In this document: positions 1 through 5,104 of the stretch, piece by piece
Layout: every line of letters begins with the position of its first letter
How positions within the stretch are numbered: position 1 is the first letter of the stretch
From: Deltaproteobacteria bacterium
GTDB taxonomy: Bacteria > Myxococcota > Polyangia > Polyangiales > B10-G4
Direction of reading: 5' to 3'
Assembly: GCA_019312705.1 (NCBI GenBank)
Contig: JAFDCW010000165.1
Span: 1 to 7,928, forward strand
DNA: 7,928 nucleotides
The notes under the pieces: generated by a model
The model's input: only the letters and a program-made list of their open reading frames with translations
Databases searched by the model: none
What the model was told of the DNA's origin: nothing
Position numbers and translations under genes: made by a program

Positions 1-1
1 G

Positions 2-694
2 GCGGATGCCCCCGATGGAAAGCCCCTCGAACTCCGCCGTAGGGGTCACGAATACCGTATCCGCGCCGGTGGCCAGGAGCTCATGTCGAACGAGGACGAG
101 CCGTCCTCACGCTCCCTCGCAGAGCTCGGTTGCGCGCATATCGCCCCAGGGCCCGAGGTAAGGGTTCTCGTCGGCGGTCTGGGCATGGGTTTCACTCTTC
201 GGGCGGCCCTCGATCTCGTCGGCAAGGGCTCGGTGGAGGTCGCCGAGTTGGTTCCGGCGGTCGTCGAGTGGAACGAAGGCCCCCTCGGGCCCCTCGCCGG
301 TCATCCCCTGCGCGATCCTTGCACCGTGCTCTATCGGGGCGACGTTCGGGACCGCATACGCGCCGCCTCGAGCCACTACGATGCGATTCTCCTCGACGTG
401 GACAACGGGCCCATCGCCCTCGCCCACGCCGCCAACGACGCTCTCTACGGGAGGCGCGGGATCGCCCAGTGTTGGGAAGCGTTGAAGCCGGGCGGCGTGC
501 TCGGCGTGTGGTCGCTCCTCGACGACCAACGCTACACGACGAGGCTCCGGCAGCAGGGCTTCGATGCCCGGGCTCAGAAGGTATTCGGCTCCCGGAAGGA
601 CCGGGGGCGGGAGCATGTCATCTGGGTGGCCCAGAAGTCCCAGAAGCCCCAGAAGTCCCAGAAGTTCGACAAGGCCCGGAAGCCCCGCCGCTAG
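2..694 (+). CDS. Spermidine synthase-like (SAM-fold) protein, 5' end missing
   Basis: The visible 230 codons belong to the spermine/spermidine synthase-like group with a class I methyltransferase (Rossmann) fold. Seen: an N-terminal strand region (GHEYRIRAGGQELM) typical of the beta-domain preceding the fold; the glycine loop GGLGMG (visible residues 58-63); an acidic residue ending the next strand (VEVAEL); the segment YDAILLDVDNGP, matching the family's active-site strand; then a KPGGVLGVWS strand and a C-terminal beta region. The reading frame is open to the left edge and recognisable family sequence lies before the ATG at 83, so that ATG is internal and the true start is outside the window. 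The motif LDVDNGP differs from the D-x-TDP of true spermidine synthases, so polyamine synthesis is not assured; a methyltransferase or other SAM-dependent role is possible. The last 20 or so residues are a Lys/Gln/Arg-rich tail. It converges with the EF-hand gene. Confidence 0.85.
   Translation, partial: ADAPDGKPLELRRRGHEYRIRAGGQELMSNEDEPSSRSLAELGCAHIAPGPEVRVLVGGLGMGFTLRAALDLVGKGSVEVAELVPAVVEWNEGPLGPLAGHPLRDPCTVLYRGDVRDRIRAASSHYDAILLDVDNGPIALAHAANDALYGRRGIAQCWEALKPGGVLGVWSLLDDQRYTTRLRQQGFDARAQKVFGSRKDRGREHVIWVAQKSQKPQKSQKFDKARKPRR
632..667 (+). repeat. Four 9-bp tandem units inside the 3' end of the first gene
   Basis: Four successive 9-bp units of the form CAGAAGTCC / CAGAAGCCC / CAGAAGTCC / CAGAAGTTC start at 632, 641, 650 and 659. 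Because the period is three codons the frame is kept, and the protein gains a Q-K-S/Q-K-P type repeat followed by a basic end. The unit number is likely to vary between strains by slippage. Any function for the basic tail is unknown. Confidence 0.85.
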
Positions 695-708
695 GCTACC
701 CGGCGAGC

Positions 709-948
709 ACTCCCGGCGCCGCTACGGTCGGCCCTTCGGCTCTGCGCCACTGCGTACTTCCGGCGCCGCTACGGTCGGCCTTTCGGCTCTGCGCGACTGC
801 GTCGCGCTGCCGCCTCGGGCCGCCTACGCGGCGCCTTCTTGGTGGCGACTGCGTACTTCCGGCGCCGCTACGGTCGGCCTTTCGGCTCTGCGCGACTGCG
901 TCGCGCTGCCGCCTCGGGCCGACCTTCGTGGCGCCTTCTTGTTGGGGG
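709..948. repeat. Composite tandem repeat (A-A-B-A-B) in a convergent spacer
   Basis: The 254-bp gap between the first gene and the EF-hand gene is nearly filled by repeated DNA. Module A is 47 bp and begins near ACTTCCGGCGCCGCTACGG; copies lie at 709-755 (diverged, truncated sense), 756-802 and 855-901. Module B is 52 bp (803-854) and recurs in degraded form at 902-948. A+B therefore forms a 99-bp unit, with the first roughly 65 bp identical between the copies starting at 756 and 855. Both modules end in CTGCGT, so the copies join at the same short sequence. Across the A/B junction there is a perfect hairpin, GCGCGAC-TGC-GTCGCGC, at 791-807 and again at 890-906. Open frames through the region only reflect high GC and the repeats; no gene is called here. 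It may be a member of a dispersed intergenic repeat family or act as a two-way terminator. Confidence 0.85.
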
Positions 949-1161
949 CTAGGCGAAGCCCGACGTTGGCCACCAGGCCTCGAATTCGCTCACGTCGATG
1001 AGGCCGTTTTCACTCTTGTCGATATTGTTGAAGAGCTCCTCGACGCCTGCCGCATCCAGCTCGATGCCGAGCTTGGCCGCCAGCTGTCGAAACTCGAGCA
1101 GGTCGATCTTCGTGTCTCCGTCCGAGTCGATGGCTTCAAAAGCGGCGCGTGGGTCGGTCAT
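949..1161 (-). CDS. Small protein with two EF-hand calcium-binding loops
   Basis: This 70-residue protein is almost entirely an EF-hand pair. Loop 1 is DSDGDTKIDLLE (residues 12-23) with acidic ligands at loop positions 1, 3, 5, 9 and the invariant Glu at 12. Loop 2 is DKSENGLIDVSE (48-59) with D, S, N, the central Gly, hydrophobic Ile at position 8 and Glu at 12. Hydrophobic residues flank both loops as expected for the entering and exiting helices. No signal peptide or membrane segment is visible, so a cytoplasmic calcium sensor or buffer is likely; the partner is unknown. The ATG at 1161 is chosen over an in-frame ATG at 1191 because a strong AAGGAG site lies 7 nt upstream of it. It is the last gene of a minus-strand trio, 51 nt after the radical SAM gene, and probably co-transcribed with it. 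Confidence 0.88.
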   Translation of the reverse strand: MTDPRAAFEAIDSDGDTKIDLLEFRQLAAKLGIELDAAGVEELFNNIDKSENGLIDVSEFEAWWPTSGFA

Positions 1162-1168
1162 CCTGGCT

Positions 1169-1174
1169 CTCCTT
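1169..1174 (-). promoter_or_regulatory. Ribosome binding site of the EF-hand gene
   Basis: AAGGAG on the minus strand, 7 nt before the ATG at 1161. It decides between this start and an in-frame ATG ten codons upstream, which has no comparable site. Confidence 0.75.
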
Positions 1175-1212
1175 CGCGCAGCATAACGCAATGGCCGAGC
1201 GGCGAGGTCGCT

Positions 1213-2208
1213 TTAGTCATCCGCATCTTCGCCGACGTATTGCGCTTCTCCCGACGAGTAGAAGAGGCGTCCGTCGCGCTCGACGGCAAGAACTCGGCGC
1301 GACTCCGTGAGGGCGGCGAGAGCGTCCCGAATCTCTTCGACCGCCCAGTTGTTCATCGCGTGGACCAGCTCGGTCTCGGTCATCGGATGACGCTGCACCA
1401 GGCCGACCAGGACTTCGTGCAAATCGGCTCCGGCGGCGCTCACCTCTGGTTTGGCGGCGTCTCCATCGACGGTACCGACCGGCGCCGCCGAGCTCAGAAT
1501 CTGCACCGCGAGGGACATTCTCGCAGAACTCGCGGGGCGGACCGTCGGCAAGGCGGGGGGACGGGTCGGGAGCACGACCTGAATCTCGTCGGGCCGCACG
1601 CGCAGGAGCAGTTCGCGCAATGCGTGCAGCTCTTCCTCTTCGTCGTTGTACCCCGCGACCAACATCACCTCCGCCCAGAGTGCGCCATCGTATTCGTCAC
1701 GGAAGGCAACGAGCCCCTCGGAGAACGAGACGAAGTCGAGGCCATGGGCCGGACGATGCAGGCGCAGGTACGTCTGCTCGGTCCCGGCGCTGACGGTGGG
1801 CATCACGGCGTCCGCCGCGAGCAGCTCCTTGCGCACCACGGGATCTCGCAGCAATGCCCCGTTGGTGATGACCGCCACGGGTTTCTGGGCGACGCGCTTC
1901 GCTTCGCGGATCATCCAGCCGAGGCGCGAGTGCAGGGTGGGCTCCCCGGAACCCACAAAGGTGATCCAATCGAAGCTCTCTTCGCCGTGCTCGGCGAGGT
2001 GGCGTTTCAGCTCTTCGATTACATCGTCCGCGTCGATGTACTCATCGCGCCGCGGTTCGAGGGGGGAGGTGCGCCCGAGCTGGCAATAGACGCAGTTCCA
2101 GTTGCAGGTCTTGAGCGGAACGGGGTCGATGCCCAAGCTGCGCCCGAGGCGCCGGGACGCAATGGGCCCAAAAATGTGGAGGTTGTCCCCGCTCGGTCTC
2201 TCCGCCAT
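1213..2208 (-). CDS. Radical SAM protein, TYW1-like COG0731 group
   Basis: A 331-residue radical SAM enzyme. The [4Fe-4S] motif is CNWNCVYC (Cys35, Cys39, Cys42), preceded by the group's signature GPIASRRLGRSLGIDPVPLK. Further core motifs are FVGSGEPTL (84-92), the SAM-contacting GGE-type segment; ITNGALL (114-120); MPTVSAGTEQTYLRLHRP (136-153); LWAEVMLVAGYND (177-189) and IQVVLPTRPP (209-218). Residues about 263-318 look like a winged-helix domain. Archaeal relatives in COG0731 make the tricyclic wyosine base of tRNA-Phe; bacteria lack that base, and the substrate of bacterial members is not established. The ATG at 2208 is preferred to one at 2397 because family similarity starts there and the longer form would overlap the upstream gene. 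Its Shine-Dalgarno is weak, which suggests coupling to the upstream gene 38 nt away. Confidence 0.92.
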   Translation of the reverse strand: MAERPSGDNLHIFGPIASRRLGRSLGIDPVPLKTCNWNCVYCQLGRTSPLEPRRDEYIDADDVIEELKRHLAEHGEESFDWITFVGSGEPTLHSRLGWMIREAKRVAQKPVAVITNGALLRDPVVRKELLAADAVMPTVSAGTEQTYLRLHRPAHGLDFVSFSEGLVAFRDEYDGALWAEVMLVAGYNDEEEELHALRELLLRVRPDEIQVVLPTRPPALPTVRPASSARMSLAVQILSSAAPVGTVDGDAAKPEVSAAGADLHEVLVGLVQRHPMTETELVHAMNNWAVEEIRDALAALTESRRVLAVERDGRLFYSSGEAQYVGEDADD

Positions 2209-2246
2209 GGACCCGAGATAGCCACCAAAGGCCGTCCGGCAAGCGG

Positions 2247-2723
2247 CTATTCGTCGGGGCCCGAGTTCGAGCAGCACGCCGGCAGCGTCTTGTCTGGGCT
2301 CGTGCCCCCCAAGACCTTGGCGAATTGGCGCACGTCCCCGAGGCAGCACCTTCCCCGGGGGTTGGTCTCTGGACAGCGGTCGAGGCCTTCCCGGCACCTC
2401 TCGGTGATCATGTTCGGGATGGTCGTCGCGCCGTCGCGCTGAACTTCCTCCTCGATGTCTTCGGCGGTGACGTCGAAGCAGAAGCAGAGCGGCCGCGGGC
2501 TCTGGAGCTCCTTCACGCCGATTCGGACGGTGACCCGATGCTTGTCGACAGTGCGTCCATCTGCGGCGAAATACGCTACGTCGCAGCTCTTGCCTGCGCA
2601 GAAGAAGAAGTCGCTGAGGGTGCCGAGGTCCCTCGTCACGGGCTCTTCGACGAGGGAGCGGAGGGTGACCTCATTCACCGACCGGCCTTCTTCGCTGCAC
2701 GCTGGACAAGGGTGCCGGCTCAT
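2247..2723 (-). CDS. CopZ N-terminal-domain-like zinc/[2Fe-2S] protein
   Basis: This 158-residue, cysteine-rich protein resembles the N-terminal domain of Archaeoglobus-type CopZ copper chaperones, which holds a mononuclear zinc and a [2Fe-2S] cluster. Seen: CPAC (Cys6, Cys9); FFFCAGKSCDVAYF (Cys42, Cys47); then a BFD-like region with LCFCFDVTAEDIEEE (Cys80, Cys82) and CPETNPRGRCCLGDV (Cys117, Cys126, Cys127). The first two pairs are the likely zinc site and the last set the likely cluster ligands. The copper-binding HMA domain of full CopZ is absent: after the cluster domain there is only a short tail ending with a CC pair (150-151). Copper delivery is therefore unproven, and an electron-transfer or iron-sulfur partner role is equally plausible. 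The start at 2723 has an AGGA site 4 nt upstream; an in-frame ATG at 2792 adds only low-complexity sequence. It is the first gene of the minus-strand trio. Confidence 0.86.
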   Translation of the reverse strand: MSRHPCPACSEEGRSVNEVTLRSLVEEPVTRDLGTLSDFFFCAGKSCDVAYFAADGRTVDKHRVTVRIGVKELQSPRPLCFCFDVTAEDIEEEVQRDGATTIPNMITERCREGLDRCPETNPRGRCCLGDVRQFAKVLGGTSPDKTLPACCSNSGPDE

Positions 2724-2855
2724 CGTTTCCTGGCGAGCGGTGGGGCGGCATGGGGGGTCGCGAGCAGCTGGGCCACACGGAGATCCTGTCATCGTCCGCC
2801 GGGGCCCGCCACTGGTGCTCGCCGATCGTCCACGTTAGCGCTTAGGATTCACCTC
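2724..2855. promoter_or_regulatory. Divergent intergenic region between the Fe-S gene and the membrane gene
   Basis: The 132 bp separate two divergent starts and must hold the promoter of the minus-strand trio and that of the membrane protein, unless transcription arrives from elsewhere. I see no convincing -35/-10 pair. A likely ribosome binding site for the plus-strand gene is AGGA at 2844-2847, 8 nt before its ATG. Confidence 0.45.
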
Positions 2856-3989
2856 ATGGCGCGTTCTGCGTGGATCCGAGGTCCGGTCTTCGACGGCTTC
2901 TTCATGCTCTCCGGATTGTGGCTCGCTCCCGTCGCGCTCTACCTCGGCGAGACCGAGGGCAATCCCGAATCGGGGTTGATGGACAATATCTACCTCGTCC
3001 TCTCCGCGCTCTTCTGGGTCGGTCATCGAGTGAGTTCGGCCTACATGGCCTATTGCACGACGGCCTACCGGCCGCTGCTGACGACTCAGCGGACCCGCTT
3101 CGTCTGGGTACCCCTCGGCATCTGTCTGGCGGTCTTCGCCTTCCTGGTGCCCGAGGGCGTATGGCCGTGGCCTCGGGCGGACCGCTTGATGGCCTTGGTC
3201 ATCATCGACTTTCTTCTGATTGCCTATCACTTCGCGGCCCAGCACTACGGCGTACTCTCGCTCTACCGGGTGCGCGCTGGGCAACCCCGGACTCGGGCTG
3301 CGAAGCTCGTCGACCGGGCCTTCGCCCTCGTCGTGGGTGGAGCGTTGGTCATCGTCGTCGATTCGTTGATCGGCACCGAGTCCTTCCAGAGCGTGTGGCT
3401 CTACACCTGGGCGTCCTCCGACGACTTGGACGCCGCCTGGGACACGTTCAAGGTCGTCGGTACTTCCATCGTAGTCCTCGGGACGGTGGTCCTAGGGGCC
3501 ATGGAGCTGCGGACGGGGCGGGCGTCGCTGCCGCGCATGCTCTACCTGCTGAGCATCTCCGCCGTCGTGCTCACGGCGTTCTGGGTCCATCCCTTCGTCT
3601 TCGTCGTCCTGTGGACCGTCCAGCACTGGACCGCCGCGATGGGGCTCGCCGTCGTCGTGGCCCAGGGCAATCCCGACCCGGGGCCTTCGCTCTGGTATCG
3701 CTTCTGGCATCGGGTGAACTCCCGTCCCTGGCGGGTGCTCGGGTTCTTGATGTTCATCTCGATCGCTTTGCTCCCGGTCATGGAGGTCGAGGCGGTGGAC
3801 GCCGGGGCCCGCTACAGCCAGCGGCTCTTTCCGTGGATCGCCGATGCTCTCCGGACCTCTCCCCTCGTCCCGGCGCTGGTGGCTTTGGGCTTCGTGACCG
3901 CGTTCCTGCACTACCAGCTCGACCGCGCCGTTTTTCGCCTTTCCGACCCCGAGGTTCGAGACGCCGCGGGCGCCGTGCTCCGAGGCTGA
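2856..3989 (+). CDS. Polytopic membrane protein with intramembrane histidines, function unknown
   Basis: A 377-residue integral membrane protein. Hydrophobic stretches suggest about nine or ten helices, near residues 11-31, 43-64, 82-100, 111-136, 155-173, 200-217, 226-242, 243-268, 293-311 and 337-353. Histidines sit within or at the edge of several: His57 (FWVGHRVSS), His125 and His130 (AYHFAAQHYGVLSLYR), His245 and His257 (VQHWTAAMG), and His352 (FLHYQLDRAVFRLSDPEVR). This spacing could build a metal or haem site in the membrane, or an enzyme active site, but I do not recognise a named family with certainty. The open frame reaches back to 2325, but that part overlaps the opposite-strand Fe-S and radical SAM genes; the ATG at 2856 starts a typical membrane-protein N terminus and follows an AGGA site. 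The dihaem lipoprotein gene follows in the same direction after 113 nt, a spacer in which I see no clear terminator. Confidence 0.8.
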   Translation: MARSAWIRGPVFDGFFMLSGLWLAPVALYLGETEGNPESGLMDNIYLVLSALFWVGHRVSSAYMAYCTTAYRPLLTTQRTRFVWVPLGICLAVFAFLVPEGVWPWPRADRLMALVIIDFLLIAYHFAAQHYGVLSLYRVRAGQPRTRAAKLVDRAFALVVGGALVIVVDSLIGTESFQSVWLYTWASSDDLDAAWDTFKVVGTSIVVLGTVVLGAMELRTGRASLPRMLYLLSISAVVLTAFWVHPFVFVVLWTVQHWTAAMGLAVVVAQGNPDPGPSLWYRFWHRVNSRPWRVLGFLMFISIALLPVMEVEAVDAGARYSQRLFPWIADALRTSPLVPALVALGFVTAFLHYQLDRAVFRLSDPEVRDAAGAVLRG

Positions 3990-4102
3990 TTCCAGGGATT
4001 TTGGCCATTTCCGACCTTCCCGGGCCCCGCCCGCGGTCCGAACACCGTTTCGAGCCCCTGAGCCGTTGCAATTCCGCGAGGAGGTGCGATATCCGGGCGG
4101 TC

Positions 4103-4924
4103 ATGCGCACATCCTTCGCACTTCTGCTGTCTCTCTCCCTCCCCCTGTCTCTCTCCCTCGTCACCGGCTGCGACGACGAGCCCGACGACGCCGTTGTGGA
4201 GACCCCGACGGACGGGATCGAGGGCCCCGAGACGCCCCTCGCCCCGAGCAACGCCGAGACCCAGCGCCTGATGGCCGAGCACTTCATCAAGGCGAACGAG
4301 GCTCGCCAGGCCCTCATCGGCGATGATCTCGATGGCGCCCGTACGGCGATGACGTGGCTCGCGGACAACAACCCCGGCGGTGAGTCCTTGCCGGACATCG
4401 TCCAGGGTTTCCTCACGCAGATGCGCGCGAATGCCGGAACGTTCGGTGATGCGTCGACGCTGACCGAAGCGTCCATCGCTTTCGCCCAGACGGCCCAGCA
4501 GTGCGGCGAATGCCACGCGGCCGTCGAGAACGGACCGAGCTTCACGGCCCCGCCGATGCCCGAGGGCGAGTCGTTGCCCGCACAGATGCACCGCCACGCG
4601 TGGGCCGCGGACCGCATGTGGGAGGGTCTCATCACCCAGGACGACGCGCTCTTCCAGCGCGGCGCCGGCATCCTCGAGGAGGTGAACCTCAGCCCCGAAG
4701 AGCTTCCCCACGGCGTGCTCGAGCCCGAGACCGTCACGTCCCTCATCACCCACATCCAGGAGCTCGGCCAAGAGGCCGAGGACGCCGAGGATTGGGACAC
4801 CCGCGCCAACCTCTACGGTCGCTTCATCGCGACCTGTTCCACCTGCCACCGCGCCATGGGCGTCGGCGCTTTCGCGCGGCAGGTCATGGAGCAGGGCACG
4901 AACACGCCGACGGCCGCCGAGTAG
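4103..4924 (+). CDS. Dihaem cytochrome c lipoprotein, duplicated cytochrome c'-like
   Basis: A 273-residue exported haem protein. Residues 1-22 form a lipoprotein signal peptide with lipobox LVTGC, so Cys23 should be lipidated; an acidic, Pro/Thr-rich linker follows. Two haem-attachment sites are seen: CGECH (Cys134, Cys137, His138) and CSTCH (Cys245, Cys248, His249). Each ends a mostly helical segment of similar design: the first starts at MAEHF (57-61), the second at MHRHA (162-166), with Met and His in the same spacing. This suggests two tandem four-helix-bundle cytochrome c'/c-556-type domains, where the CXXCH His is one axial ligand and a helix-1 Met or His could be the other. A role in periplasmic electron transfer or gas sensing is inference. 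The best purine-rich site, GAGGAGG at 4078-4084, is 18 nt from the ATG, unusually far; no other in-frame start lies between. Confidence 0.87.
   Translation: MRTSFALLLSLSLPLSLSLVTGCDDEPDDAVVETPTDGIEGPETPLAPSNAETQRLMAEHFIKANEARQALIGDDLDGARTAMTWLADNNPGGESLPDIVQGFLTQMRANAGTFGDASTLTEASIAFAQTAQQCGECHAAVENGPSFTAPPMPEGESLPAQMHRHAWAADRMWEGLITQDDALFQRGAGILEEVNLSPEELPHGVLEPETVTSLITHIQELGQEAEDAEDWDTRANLYGRFIATCSTCHRAMGVGAFARQVMEQGTNTPTAAE
4127..4159 (+). repeat. 18-bp period duplication within the signal peptide code
   Basis: The 15-mer CTGTCTCTCTCCCTC occurs at 4127-4141 and again at 4145-4159. It encodes the Leu/Ser core of the lipoprotein signal peptide twice (LSLSLP then LSLSLV). The period of six codons keeps the frame. 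Confidence 0.85.
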
Positions 4925-4992
4925 CGGTCACCCCTCAATCGTTGTGGCAGGAGTTTCGGGGCGGGCTCAGGGCCTTCATCCGGTCGCAAGCA

Positions 4993-5015
4993 ACTGCTCG
5001 ATGTCTTCGAGCAGT
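4993..5015. other. Perfect 9-bp stem hairpin in the convergent spacer
   Basis: Arms ACTGCTCGA (4993-5001) and TCGAGCAGT (5007-5015) enclose a 5-nt loop. It lies between the ends of the dihaem lipoprotein gene and the aldo/keto reductase gene, which is where a two-way terminator would sit. No T-run follows on either strand, so a standard intrinsic terminator is not supported. The remaining part of the 180-bp spacer (4925-5104) shows nothing else certain. Confidence 0.4.
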
Positions 5016-5104
5016 GCTGCGCGATCGAAGTGGACGCTCGTGGCCGACCCGTCGAAATGTCCCCACGAACGGGCTGCGCCTGCGGCCCCCAAGAGTGACG
5101 TTCG

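Noticed and set aside
709..948. CRISPR array
   Set aside because: The repeat units are 47 and 52 bp, directly abutting, without unique spacers of even length, and no cas gene is near.
2209..2397. Longer start for the radical SAM gene
   Set aside because: The added residues are low in family similarity and would overlap the end of the upstream Fe-S gene by about 150 bp.
130..2442. A 770-codon plus-strand open frame
   Set aside because: It runs opposite to the EF-hand, radical SAM and most of the Fe-S gene, through the repeat array, and its translation is Arg/Pro/Gly-rich without any domain. It is a shadow of high GC content.
2732..2823. Inverted 7-mers GGCGAGC (2732-2738) and GCTCGCC (2817-2823) in the divergent spacer
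   Set aside because: A 7-bp all-G/C-type match over 80 bp is expected by chance in DNA this GC-rich.
2325..2855. N-terminal extension of the membrane protein frame
   Set aside because: It is antisense to the clearly recognisable Fe-S protein gene and looks like no protein domain; the membrane protein starts sensibly at 2856.
3778..4849. Two long minus-strand open frames across the dihaem lipoprotein gene
   Set aside because: The plus strand encodes a signal peptide and two CXXCH motifs here; the antisense frames are compositional shadows.
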